Assembly: GCF_025452095.1 (NCBI RefSeq)
Contig: NZ_CP104877.1
Span: forward strand, 4,092,001 to 4,156,000
Length of the DNA: 64,000 nucleotides
Origin: Paenarthrobacter sp. JL.01a
Lineage (GTDB): Bacteria > Actinomycetota > Actinomycetes > Actinomycetales > Micrococcaceae
Reading direction: 5' to 3'
Shown here piece by piece: positions 32,826 through 41,244 of this stretch. Positions within the stretch are counted from its first letter, which is position 1. Every line of letters begins with the position of its first letter. A program made the translations under genes and the position numbers. The notes beneath the pieces are model-generated. The model was given only the letters and a program-made list of their open reading frames with translations, made no database searches and was not told where the DNA came from.

Positions 32826-34166
32826 TTAGGCGTCGCGGAGCGGTTCGTGGGCACGGTCCTTGACGGTGCTCACCGCAATGAGCGTGCCCAGGGCTGTGAT
32901 GACTGCGTAGAACGCCGGCATGTAGATGTTGTTGGTGCTGCTGATCAACCAGGTCATGAGCAGCGGTGCAGTACCGCCGAACAGGGCCGAGGAGATGTTG
33001 TAGCCCAGTCCGTAGGCCGAGTACCGGACGCGGGTGGGGAAGAGCTCGACGATCAGGATGTGGATTACCGCCGTGTGGCCGGCGAAGACGATGGCCATGA
33101 TGCTGGCGCCGAGGATGGCCAGGCCCATCTGGCCGGTGGCGATGAGCGCGTAGGAAGGAATGCCGAGAACGGCCATGGCGATGGCGGAGCCGGCGATGAC
33201 TTTCTTTCGGCCAATGCGATCGGACAGGGCGCCCATGAAGGGGATTGCGATGCAGATGACAACCAGGCTGCAGGCCGTGACAAGCAGTGCCTCGCCGATG
33301 GTGAAGTTGAGTTGCTTGCCCTTGAGGAACGTGGGCATGTAGGAGAACAGGACGTAGTAGCCGGAGCCGTTCATCAGCGGGATGAAGAGGGCCAGCAGCA
33401 TGGCACGGCGGTGTTCCTTGGACTGGAAGGCTTCCTTGAGGGGGTTCTTGGAAAGGCCGCCCTCTTCCTTCAGCTTTTCGAAGTTGGGGGTGTCGCTGAT
33501 GGCTTTGCGGATGTACCAGCCGATGATGCCCATGGGGATGGCGACCAGGAAGGGGATGCGCCAGGCGAACGAACCGAAGCCGCCGCCGTCGATCGCTGCT
33601 TGGGTGAGCCACGGCGACATGGAGTAGGCCACCAAAGTACCGGTAAGCAGCGCTGCGAACGAGGCGATCTGCGCGTAGGAAGTGATGATGCCGCGCTTGC
33701 CTTCGGGAGCGTGCTCGGCGAGGAACGTCATGGCACCGGCAGCTTCACCGCCGACGGAGAAGCCCTGCAGGAGCCGCAGCAGGACCAGGAGGATGGGTGC
33801 GGCGACGCCAATGGCGGCGTAAGGGGGCAACAAACCGATACCGGCCGTGGCAACGCTGATCAGCAGGATTACAAAGACCAGTAGTTTCTGCCTGCCGATC
33901 CGGTCGCCGAGGTAGCCGCAGACGACGGCACCCAGCGGGCGGACGAAGAACGAGACCGCATATCCTGCGAACACGAAGAGCAGCGCGTTGTCCGGGTTTC
34001 CGGGAGCCAGGAAGACGAGCGCCAAGGTTCCCGCCATGAAGGCGAAGATGCCGTTGTCGTACAGTTCCACGAAGATGCCCACACAACCCGCGGTGACAAC
34101 CTTGCGGGTTTGGCGGCCCGTGAGCCGCTCATGCTGCGTTGGCGCAGCGTTGGTGCTTGCGGTCAT
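32826..34166 (-). CDS. MFS transporter, metabolite:H+ symporter (MHS) family
   Basis: A 446-residue membrane carrier with about twelve segments. The first loop is GDRIGRQK and the repeat in the second half is LSDRIGRKK, the MFS marks. The start GIFVELYDNGIFAFMAG and FLAEHAPEGKRG are typical of ProP/KgtP/ShiA-like members. The start MTASTNAAPTQHERLT at 34166 follows AAGGA. Position between pxpC and the SDR gene suggests uptake of 5-oxoproline or a related acid, by inference from the operon. Confidence 0.92.
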   Translation of the reverse strand: MTASTNAAPTQHERLTGRQTRKVVTAGCVGIFVELYDNGIFAFMAGTLALVFLAPGNPDNALLFVFAGYAVSFFVRPLGAVVCGYLGDRIGRQKLLVFVILLISVATAGIGLLPPYAAIGVAAPILLVLLRLLQGFSVGGEAAGAMTFLAEHAPEGKRGIITSYAQIASFAALLTGTLVAYSMSPWLTQAAIDGGGFGSFAWRIPFLVAIPMGIIGWYIRKAISDTPNFEKLKEEGGLSKNPLKEAFQSKEHRRAMLLALFIPLMNGSGYYVLFSYMPTFLKGKQLNFTIGEALLVTACSLVVICIAIPFMGALSDRIGRKKVIAGSAIAMAVLGIPSYALIATGQMGLAILGASIMAIVFAGHTAVIHILIVELFPTRVRYSAYGLGYNISSALFGGTAPLLMTWLISSTNNIYMPAFYAVITALGTLIAVSTVKDRAHEPLRDA

Positions 34167-34221
34167 GACTTTCCTTACTGGGATGAGCGTAGCAACGCCT
34201 AGGAGTATTACGACAGGTTCT

Positions 34222-35235
34222 TTAGCTGCATGCCGCAACTGGCAGGTCCTGCCACTGGGGACGGCATCCGATGCCGAGGAGTCCGAAGACGGTGTTGACG
34301 GATTCGCGGAGGGTTTCAAGCTGGGTCCGCGAGCGCCGGTGGGCGGCAGTTGCTTCTGCCACTGTGGTTTTCCGAAAACGGACTTTGTCCCCTGGCCGCG
34401 CTTGGGCCAGGACATCCAGTCCGGTGCTGGTAACCACTGCGAGAACGGGATACCCGGCGGTGACGCCGCGTCCCCGGTGCAGTACCAGCAGCTCTTCCCT
34501 TGAGGGGACCTCGACGGCGCCCACTGGCACGCCGCGGGAAAGCACCTCACCGCTGGAGGTTCTTTCCGGTAGTTCCCCACCGAGCCGCAGGCCGATGTGG
34601 TTGCTGCGTCCGCTGACGGTGTACTCGGAAGTGAAGAGCAGATCACCGGAGGCGCCGAACTCGGCAACGTCCGGCCCGTCGGTCACATCGACCGACAAGT
34701 CTGAGCCCATGCTTGGCCGTTCAAGGCCAAGCCGGAAAAGGGGCAGGTCGAAGTACGGCTGGCGTACAGGACCGACGCTGCGCCGGGTGGCCAGTGCGGT
34801 GCCTTCCCTCAGCTGAAGCCCGAAGCCCACAACGGTATCCGGAGCTGCGCTGCCAAGCAGCGTCTCTGCCTCGAGCGAGCCATGGACAGCCAGGTAGGCG
34901 CGGAGGCCCCGGTTGATTCCGCGGATGGAAACCGACTCGCCTGCTCGTACAGAGACCGGTTCCCACTGGCTGCAGGGCCGTCCACCCACCGTGAGGGTAA
35001 GGGGCGCACCCGTCACGGCGATCAGAAGGTCGGTGTTTGCTTTCATGCGGAAATCGAGCGCGGTGATCTCCACCAAGGGGTCATTGTCCAGGTTTCCGGC
35101 CAGGATGTTGGCTGCCCTGGCGGAGTACTGGTCGAGCGCACCGTTAACGGGGAGACCGAAGCGTGGGCCCCGGGTCCTGCCGAGGTCCGTGACCACGGAG
35201 TTGCCAGGCTGCTGAACCAGGATCCCGGCGCTCAC
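34222..35235 (-). CDS. pxpC: 5-oxoprolinase subunit PxpC (biotin-dependent carboxyltransferase family)
   Basis: A 337-residue protein with VQQPGNSVVTDLGRTRGPRF, then GLPVNGALDQYSARAANIL, the KipA/PxpC family opening. With PxpA and PxpB it hydrolyses 5-oxoproline (pyroglutamate) to glutamate using ATP. A GTG start overlaps the pxpB stop by 4 nt (35232-35235). The gene order and couplings make the assignment strong. Confidence 0.92.
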   Translation of the reverse strand: MSAGILVQQPGNSVVTDLGRTRGPRFGLPVNGALDQYSARAANILAGNLDNDPLVEITALDFRMKANTDLLIAVTGAPLTLTVGGRPCSQWEPVSVRAGESVSIRGINRGLRAYLAVHGSLEAETLLGSAAPDTVVGFGLQLREGTALATRRSVGPVRQPYFDLPLFRLGLERPSMGSDLSVDVTDGPDVAEFGASGDLLFTSEYTVSGRSNHIGLRLGGELPERTSSGEVLSRGVPVGAVEVPSREELLVLHRGRGVTAGYPVLAVVTSTGLDVLAQARPGDKVRFRKTTVAEATAAHRRSRTQLETLRESVNTVFGLLGIGCRPQWQDLPVAACS

Positions 35236-35978
35236 GGCTGCGGCTCCAGGTTTTCCAAGGCCAGTGGCTCCAGATCCCGGCCGGCGTAGGCACCGAAGTC
35301 CTGAGCGCTGATCTGCCTGAACCTGATGATGTCGCCTGGCTTATACGGGACCAGGGGTTCACGCCGGATGTTCAGGACGGACAAGGGTGTCTGACCAATG
35401 ACGCACCAGCCGCCGGGGGCGACCGCGGGGGCGATCACTGCCTGTCGGCCGGCCACGGAGACCGCACCCGCCGGAACGCTCAGGCGGGGATCCTTCAGCC
35501 TGGGTACGGGTTTGGGGAAGGCTGGCCCGTCCATCATGGGTGAGCCAGCCGGGGCGCCAAGGCAGCGCACAGTGTGGGTCTTTTCGCTATGGAGCCGTAT
35601 GACTTCCTCGACGGAGATTCCCTGGTGCTCTGCGACGCGTTCCAGGTCCGGACCGTACTGGCCTCCGTAGACCACGGGAACATCGAACTCCCGGGGTGCT
35701 TGTGTCCACTCGTCTGCGTGGGCGAGTTCAAGGAGCCCGAGTTTGACGAAGGCTCGGACCTGGCGGGCCGATACCAGGACGGGATCGAACTCCACCAGGA
35801 CGGAATCGTACGTTGGCACGGCGCCGTGAAGACCTTCGGCGCCGCAGCCTTCGAGCCAATCCGCCAGGCGGTGGACCGTCAGCCAATTGTCTTCGCTGGC
35901 CTCGGAAATGGCCACCACGCGCAGTGCTGAGTCACCGGATTCGTAGACCTCTGTGGGGGCCGTTGAGAGCACGGACAT
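35232..35978 (-). CDS. pxpB: 5-oxoprolinase subunit PxpB
   Basis: A 248-residue protein of the allophanate-hydrolase subunit 1 (KipI) type. It has VYESGDSALRVVA, then VPTYDSVLVEFDP, PVVYGGQYGPDLERVA and PGGWCVIGQTPL. It is the PxpC partner in pyroglutamate hydrolysis. The ATG at 35978 follows the pxpA stop by 1 nt; a longer frame upstream lies in pxpA and is rejected. Confidence 0.92.
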   Translation of the reverse strand: MSVLSTAPTEVYESGDSALRVVAISEASEDNWLTVHRLADWLEGCGAEGLHGAVPTYDSVLVEFDPVLVSARQVRAFVKLGLLELAHADEWTQAPREFDVPVVYGGQYGPDLERVAEHQGISVEEVIRLHSEKTHTVRCLGAPAGSPMMDGPAFPKPVPRLKDPRLSVPAGAVSVAGRQAVIAPAVAPGGWCVIGQTPLSVLNIRREPLVPYKPGDIIRFRQISAQDFGAYAGRDLEPLALENLEPQP

Positions 35979-35979
35979 G

Positions 35980-36768
35980 TCAGGCCGCCTTCTTCTTCGC
36001 GTCCATGACTTGGGCAAGAGGGGCGACACGCACACCGGCGGAGGTGAGTTCCGTTCGGATCCGACGGGCCAGTTCAACAGCCCCCGGGTTGTCGCCGTGC
36101 AGGAGTAGTGTGTCGACGTCGATATCCATATCCACGCCGTTGGCACAGCGGAGCTTGCCGTCGACCACCATGCGGAGGGTACGGTCGATGATTTCCGCGG
36201 GATCGTGCAGAACCGCGCCGGGCTGGCTGCGGGGAACCAGCGTGCCATCTTCCTGGTAGGCGCGGTCCACTATCCCCACGATCGCTACGTCCAGCCCTGC
36301 CTCCCGCGACGCCGAAGCCAGTTCGCCGTCCTGGGCCACGACAATCAGCTCACGGTCCACTCGGGCCGCCGCTTCCGCTACTGCCCGTGCGTAGTCGGGG
36401 CGAACGGCAACGAGGTTGCCGAGCCTGCCATGGGGTGCCAGGTGTGTGACCCTGGTGCCGTGGAATCCGGCAAAGCCATTCAGCGCACCCAGCTGGTACA
36501 GGACATCGTTCTGGATTTCGCCTGCAGAAAGACCCATGTCCCGGCGGCCGAATCCACGCAGATCCGGGAAGCTGGGGTGGGCCCCAATGCCTACTCCGCG
36601 TCGAACGCATTCAGCCACAGTGGCCGCCATGATGTCAGGGTCGCCGGCATGAAACCCGCAGGCGATATTTGCACTTGTGACGATCTCCAGGAGTTCGGAA
36701 TCGTCGCCAATGGTGTAGGCGCCAAATCCCTCTCCAAGATCCGCTACAAGATCAATAATCGGGTTCAC
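35980..36768 (-). CDS. pxpA: 5-oxoprolinase subunit PxpA (LamB/YcsF family)
   Basis: A 262-residue YcsF-type protein, with DLVADLGEGFGAYTIGDD, then SANIACGFHAGDP, IGAHPSFPDLRGFGRR, and LLLHGDNPGAVE, all typical of the PxpA fold. It starts the pxpABC-MFS-SDR operon with a GTG at 36768. The promoter lies in the 265-bp gap shared with the divergent LysR gene. Confidence 0.93.
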   Translation of the reverse strand: MNPIIDLVADLGEGFGAYTIGDDSELLEIVTSANIACGFHAGDPDIMAATVAECVRRGVGIGAHPSFPDLRGFGRRDMGLSAGEIQNDVLYQLGALNGFAGFHGTRVTHLAPHGRLGNLVAVRPDYARAVAEAAARVDRELIVVAQDGELASASREAGLDVAIVGIVDRAYQEDGTLVPRSQPGAVLHDPAEIIDRTLRMVVDGKLRCANGVDMDIDVDTLLLHGDNPGAVELARRIRTELTSAGVRVAPLAQVMDAKKKAA

Positions 36769-36898
36769 GTGGTTCTCTTTCCATGGATTATGCAGGGGAA
36801 TTTAATTCCGGGTAAATGGTGAACGCCTGGCGATTCCAAAGTGTTGCCTGAAGTTCTTTCCAAAAGTCTCGCACCGTTCATCCATGCGGCACAAAGAC

Positions 36899-36919
36899 CT
36901 ATTAGCTATCCCGTAATAG
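36899..36919. promoter_or_regulatory. LysR-type binding site between pxpA and lysR gene
   Basis: CTATTA-N9-TAATAG is a 21-bp dyad that contains a T-N11-A pair (36903 and 36915), the usual core of LysR-type sites. It is about 115 bp upstream of the regulator start and about 130 bp from pxpA. Confidence 0.65.
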
Positions 36920-37033
36920 CTCTCCGTTATGACCTGCGCCACCCTGTACTGTGGCAGGGGTCGCATCCACCACGCGACTAGAATTTTCCTACGCACGCCA
37001 CCCGGGGACGTGGCTCTCCAGGAAGGCAGAAGC

Positions 37034-37978
37034 ATGGACACTCGAAAGCTCGCATACTTCGTCCAGATCGTCGATTCGGGAAGCATCACCAAAGCTGCCG
37101 CGGCACTCCACGTCGCCCAACCGGCCCTGAGCCAGCAGGTTTCCGCGCTTGAAAACGACCTCAAGCAGAGGCTCCTCATCCGCAGCAAGCAAGGCGTTGA
37201 ACCCACTGCCGCCGGGCACACGTTGTACCGGCATGCGCAGTCCATTCTTCGATTGGTGGAGCAGGCACGGCAGGACGTTGCGACGTCCGGCGCTGCGCCA
37301 TCCGGGAGGGTGTCCATCGCTATCGCGCCCTACAGCATGGCCTCCAGCCTCACACCCCAGATCATCAGGGAAGTCGGCCGCCGTTACCCGGACATCGTGG
37401 TCCACCTGACCGAGATTTTTGGCGGTGTCCTCAGTGAAGCCATCAAGAACGGGCGCTTGGACATGGCGCTGATCTACGAGCCCGGAAAGATCCGCGGGGT
37501 GCAGTTCACCACCATGATCGTGGAGGACCTGCACCTGGTGGTCCACCCCGACCTCGATGTGGGCCACGGCAAGGACACTGTCACCCTTGCCGAAGCAAGC
37601 ACTGTGGGCCTCTTCCTGCCCGAGAAGAACCACACGCTGCGCCAGATCATCGAAAAGGGCCTCGCGGACCAGGACCTTCCACTCAAACTGGTGGGCGAGG
37701 TGGAATCCGTACCTTCTTTGACCAGGCTGATCCGCGCCAACCTCGGCGGCACGGTGCTGCCCAAGTCGGCCGCGGACGCCCTCTTCCCGGACCAGGACTT
37801 CAAGGTCCTGCGGATCGTTGAGCCCGGGCTGCAGAGCAAGATCGCCCTCTGCACCCCGGACCACGAGCCCCTGTCCGAAGCAGCATCGGCCGTGCTCCTG
37901 GTGGTCAAGGAAATGCTGCACCAACAGCTCATCTCAAAGTACGGAACGGACCCTGTGCAGCTGCCGGCGCATCCATAA
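37034..37978 (+). CDS. LysR-type transcriptional regulator
   Basis: A 314-residue regulator. The HTH is in the first 60 residues (SITKAAAALHVAQPALSQQV, then LENDLKQRLLIRS). The C-terminal substrate-binding domain includes VEDLHLVVHPDLDVG. The start MDTRKLAYFVQIVDSG at 37034 matches the family; an earlier open frame is not used. It is divergent from the pyroglutamate operon and probably controls it, and may control the neighbouring 40.4 kb operon too. Confidence 0.93.
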   Translation: MDTRKLAYFVQIVDSGSITKAAAALHVAQPALSQQVSALENDLKQRLLIRSKQGVEPTAAGHTLYRHAQSILRLVEQARQDVATSGAAPSGRVSIAIAPYSMASSLTPQIIREVGRRYPDIVVHLTEIFGGVLSEAIKNGRLDMALIYEPGKIRGVQFTTMIVEDLHLVVHPDLDVGHGKDTVTLAEASTVGLFLPEKNHTLRQIIEKGLADQDLPLKLVGEVESVPSLTRLIRANLGGTVLPKSAADALFPDQDFKVLRIVEPGLQSKIALCTPDHEPLSEAASAVLLVVKEMLHQQLISKYGTDPVQLPAHP

Positions 37979-37982
37979 CAAA

Positions 37983-38059
37983 GTCTTATCCGGACAGACA
38001 GCATTGGTCTTATTCAAAGCCGTTTTACTTTCCTAATATCGAATTAAGAAGAAATTCGA
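37983..38059. promoter_or_regulatory. AT-rich control region after the LysR gene
   Basis: GTCTTATCC (37983-37991) and GGTCTTAT (38006-38013) both recur upstream of the operon at 40.4 kb. A perfect dyad TCGAATT-N7-AATTCGA lies at 38039-38059. A GCCCACGG/CCGCGGGC stem with one mismatch (38066-38085) follows. It precedes a small gene at 38105. Confidence 0.4.
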
Positions 38060-38104
38060 AATACAGCCCACGGAACACCGCGGGCCTGTTCAAAGGACAG
38101 AACG

Positions 38105-38326
38105 GTGAAAAAGATCAGCACTTCCGGATGGGTCTCTAATCCAACCCGTGGAACGGTCAGCGCACGTACCGGCTTTCACTGCCCCCGAAACGGCTTTTGG
38201 CGGCCGGTCGGCGGCATTGGTGAACCGCTGTTCGTGTTTGAAGGATCCCTGATGCCGGCACACTCCGGGAACAGCATCGAGTGGCACCTGGTGGACACCC
38301 GCCCCGGGCACTCCGGCCTCGACTGA
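38105..38326 (+). CDS. Small protein with CP-x-NGFW motif
   Basis: A 73-residue frame with a GTG start and AAAGGA about 8 nt upstream. It contains RTGFHCPRNGFWRPVGG, then VFEGSLMPAHSG and WHLVDTRPG. This spacing (CP-x-x-G-x-W, EGS-x-MP, W-x-L) is like small beta-rich domains of unknown role seen near LysR/MFS genes, so I judge it as a real gene. No signal peptide is present. It could also be a chance frame; the pattern of conserved types decides for me. Confidence 0.5.
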   Translation: MKKISTSGWVSNPTRGTVSARTGFHCPRNGFWRPVGGIGEPLFVFEGSLMPAHSGNSIEWHLVDTRPGHSGLD

Positions 38327-38470
38327 CCCGCACCTCCTGCGGCGAGAGGACCACGCAACCCGGCCCTCCGCCGTCGTACCTCCATCCCAGCCGCAGCACC
38401 CACAAGGCGCCCTGCCCTCGTAGCAACCGCACGAGGCAAGGCGCTTTTCTGTACCCAGGCCACACCAAAA

Positions 38471-38507
38471 GGCCGGCCGCACGTCTTTCCCAGACGGACG
38501 ACCGGCC
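38471..38507 (-). terminator. Terminator of the aldolase operon
   Basis: On the minus strand GGCCGG pairs with CCGGCC and CGTCT with AGACG, followed by TTTT. It lies about 15 bp after the stop at 38521. Confidence 0.72.
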
Positions 38508-38520
38508 CTCAGCTACGGAA

Positions 38521-39195
38521 CTAGTCCTCCACAAGCAGGCCCTTCTCCTTCAGCTTCTCCGTCAGGCCGCAGAGCTCAATGGTGTTGCCGCCGTCGTGGT
38601 AGAGCTTGATGAGTTCGCGCTCGTGGTCGTCGCGCGCCTGGGACAGGGCAATGACTTCCTCGGCTTCTTCGCGGCGGACGACGACGACGCCGTCAGCGTC
38701 GCCGCGCAGGATGTCGCCCGGGTAGATGATTTCGTCACCGAAGACGATCGGGTGGTTGATCGGGCCGAGGGTTTCCTTGACAGTTCCCTTGATGGAAACG
38801 CTGCCGGAGAAGACAGGCAGGCCGAGTTCGATCAGGTCCTGGGTGTCGCGTACGCCGGAGTCGGTGACCATGGCGGCGATCCCCTTGGCCTTCATGGCGT
38901 TGCCCAGGACGTCGCCGAAGGTGCCGGCCTCCGCCATTTCCTGCGCACCAACCAGCACCACGTCACCTGCCTGCGCGTAGTGGATGGCAACCTGAAGCAT
39001 GAGGTTGTCCTGCGGGGCACAAGCCACGGTGACGGCGGGTCCACAGAAGGACATGGAGCGGTCGATCGGCTTGATCCTTGAGCTCAACGCACCCCTACGG
39101 CCCTGGGCCTCGTGGATCGTAGCGGAGGAAAAGGCGGCGAGGCGCGCGACGACATCTGCGTCCGGGCGCTCGAATTTGGTTTTGACGTGGATCAT
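38521..39195 (-). CDS. RraA-family aldolase/decarboxylase (CHA aldolase-like)
   Basis: A 224-residue protein. It has ATIHEAQGRRGALSSRIKPI, then FCGPAVTVAC, the metal loop VVLVGAQEMAEAGTFGDVLG, and AMVTDSGVRDTQDL with the RD pair. This matches 4-carboxy-4-hydroxy-2-oxoadipate aldolase/oxaloacetate decarboxylase (LigK/GalC) rather than RNase E regulators. The start MIHVKTKF at 39195 follows AAGGA. It is co-transcribed after the aspartate aminotransferase, 22 bp apart, which could use the oxaloacetate. Confidence 0.88.
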   Translation of the reverse strand: MIHVKTKFERPDADVVARLAAFSSATIHEAQGRRGALSSRIKPIDRSMSFCGPAVTVACAPQDNLMLQVAIHYAQAGDVVLVGAQEMAEAGTFGDVLGNAMKAKGIAAMVTDSGVRDTQDLIELGLPVFSGSVSIKGTVKETLGPINHPIVFGDEIIYPGDILRGDADGVVVVRREEAEEVIALSQARDDHERELIKLYHDGGNTIELCGLTEKLKEKGLLVED

Positions 39196-39217
39196 TTCAG
39201 GTTCCTTCTGTGAGGGC

Positions 39218-40426
39218 TTAGGAGAGGGCGTTGACGGCATCGCGGATGGAGTCCACGCCGTCGTTGATGGTCTCCAGCGAGGTCGCGAAGGAGATCCTGA
39301 AGTACGGGCCCAGGCCGTAGGCCGAACCCTGGATGACGGCGACGCGCGCGGCGTCCAGCAGGTAAAGCGTGAAATCCTGGTCGTTTTCGATGACCCGGCC
39401 GTCCGGTGCGGTCTTGCCGATGACGCCGGCGCAGTTCACGTAGGCGTAGAACGCGCCCTCCGCCGGGGCCACGGACAGTCCGTCGATGGAGTTCAAACCC
39501 TCGACGGCGGCATCCCGCCGCTTGCGGTAAACCTCCACGCTGTCGCGGACGAAGGACTGGTCACCGTTCAGGGCCGCAGCGGCGGCCGCCTGGCTGATCG
39601 ACGACGGGCAGGAGGAGGTCTGCGACTGCAGCTTGTTCATCGCCGCGATCAGCGGGGCCGGCCCGACGCCGTAGCCCAGGCGCCAACCCGTCATCGCGTA
39701 AGCCTTGGAAACCCCGTTGACCAGCAGGATCCGGTCCTTCAACGCCGGCGCTGCCGTGACCAGGCTGGTGACGCGGCCCTCGCCGAAATGGACCTCGTCA
39801 TAGATTTCGTCGGTGAGGACAAAGACCTGCGGGTGTTCGGCCAGCACTGCCCCCAACGCCTGGAGTTCATCGCGGGAGTAGACGGCTCCCGTGGGGTTGG
39901 ATGGCGCGTTGAGGATCAGCCACTTGGTCTTGGGCGTGATGGCTTCCTCCAGCGCCGCGGGGGTGAGCTTGAAACCTGTGTCCTCTCCGCACGCGACGAT
40001 CACCGGAGTGCCATCGTTTGCCAGGACCATGTCCGGGTAGGACACCCAGTACGGTGCGGGAACAATGACTTCATCGCCCTCGTTGAGCGAGGCCATCAGT
40101 GCCACGTACAGCACCTGCTTGGCACCGCCGCCGATGGTCAGTTGCTTGCCTTCGTAACGCTGGCCTGCATCGCGCTCGATCTTGTTCAGGATTGCGGCCT
40201 GCAGCTCTGGAGTGCCCGTGACCGAGGTGTACTTGGTCTCCCCGGCCTTGATCGCCTCGATGGCCGCTGCCTTGATGTGGTCCGGGGTGTCGAAGTCCGG
40301 CTCTCCGACGGTGAGGTCGATGATCCGGATGCCTTCAGCTTTTAGTTCGCGGACGCGGGCGGCCGCGGCGACGCTGGCTGAGGCTTTGATGCGGGTAACC
40401 CTCGACGCCGGCAGGAACTCGGACAT
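39218..40426 (-). CDS. Aspartate aminotransferase family protein (AspB-like)
   Basis: A 402-residue class I aminotransferase. It has DLTVGEPDFDTPDHI, then PYWVSYPDMV, LNAPSNPTGAVYS, DEIYDEVHF and the PLP lysine K241 in NGVSKAYAMTGWRLGYG. These are marks of the AspC-Ig group (aspartate/prephenate). It is the first gene before the RraA-type aldolase and starts with GGAGGAGAC before the ATG. Confidence 0.92.
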   Translation of the reverse strand: MSEFLPASRVTRIKASASVAAAARVRELKAEGIRIIDLTVGEPDFDTPDHIKAAAIEAIKAGETKYTSVTGTPELQAAILNKIERDAGQRYEGKQLTIGGGAKQVLYVALMASLNEGDEVIVPAPYWVSYPDMVLANDGTPVIVACGEDTGFKLTPAALEEAITPKTKWLILNAPSNPTGAVYSRDELQALGAVLAEHPQVFVLTDEIYDEVHFGEGRVTSLVTAAPALKDRILLVNGVSKAYAMTGWRLGYGVGPAPLIAAMNKLQSQTSSCPSSISQAAAAAALNGDQSFVRDSVEVYRKRRDAAVEGLNSIDGLSVAPAEGAFYAYVNCAGVIGKTAPDGRVIENDQDFTLYLLDAARVAVIQGSAYGLGPYFRISFATSLETINDGVDSIRDAVNALS

Positions 40427-40507
40427 GTCTCCTCCAGGAATGTGGAACTCGGGACGCGCGGATTCGCGGATCCCTTTGTTCGAGACTAAGTAGGGCCGGG
40501 GTGCTCT

Positions 40508-40558
40508 GGATAAGACCTAATGTGCGTGGATCCATAAGGGGGTCTTATGACTTAGGTC
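40508..40558. promoter_or_regulatory. Overlapping inverted repeats upstream of the aminotransferase operon
   Basis: ATAAGACC (40510-40517) pairs with GGTCTTAT (40541-40548), and GACCTAA (40514-40520) with TTAGGTC (40552-40558). GGATAAGAC at 40508-40516 is the reverse of GTCTTATCC at 37983. The gap 40427-40712 serves both the aminotransferase operon and the gene at 40713. No other feature is visible in it. Confidence 0.5.
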
Positions 40559-40712
40559 CAACTCACCTCGGATGGGGCCCGCAAGAAAGCTTTCTGAGGA
40601 CCATCCATGCGCTTTGCTTATGGGTTCACGCGGTTTTGGTATTTCCACGGCCACCTGAACGATGCCTAGATTCGAGTGACCAGCACTGCCCATCCGAACC
40701 GAAAGGGAGCCC

Positions 40713-41213
40713 ATGCAAACCCGGTCAGCCACCGGACGCTACGCGTACCGGGCCAACTCCCCCGCACGCCCCGCAGCGGCCTCGGACGGAGAGCACGCCA
40801 AACTGGTCCACGCGCTGGGCGTTCATCGCCAACTCCTTAGCCACGCCGCCAGCTCCATCAGGACCTTGACCGCGGCAAGGAACGACCTGATCGCCCAAGC
40901 CGTGGAAGACGGGCTCACGTTGGCCACCATTGCAGCGGTAACCGGCGAAAACCTCCGCACGGTCCGAACCATCGCGTTGGCTTATGACGATCTCCACCTG
41001 AGCGGCCTCCCCCGGCAGGCACAATTGGACGCCTTGAAGGCCAAGAGTGACGAGCTGAAAGCTGCGGAACGCCATCGCGGGCAGATCACGGAACGCCGGG
41101 AGTCCCTCATCGTCATGGCCCTGCGGGCGCAGGTCTGCGATGACCTGGAGCTCGCATCGCTGACCGGCCTCACCCCGGAACACATCCGCCATGCAGGCCG
41201 CGGCCACCGTTGA
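40713..41213 (+). CDS. Uncharacterised protein with two HTH-like segments
   Basis: A 166-residue protein. It has LIAQAVEDGLTLATIAAVTG and later VCDDLELASLTGLTPEHIRH, each shaped like a helix-turn-helix. The middle is a charged helix (ALKAKSDELKAAERHRGQ) that may be coiled-coil. It is basic and has no membrane segment, so DNA binding is plausible. I do not recognise the family. AAAGGGAG precedes the ATG. Confidence 0.7.
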   Translation: MQTRSATGRYAYRANSPARPAAASDGEHAKLVHALGVHRQLLSHAASSIRTLTAARNDLIAQAVEDGLTLATIAAVTGENLRTVRTIALAYDDLHLSGLPRQAQLDALKAKSDELKAAERHRGQITERRESLIVMALRAQVCDDLELASLTGLTPEHIRHAGRGHR

Positions 41214-41244
41214 ACCCTCGCGCGGCGCACGGTAGAACGGGTAC

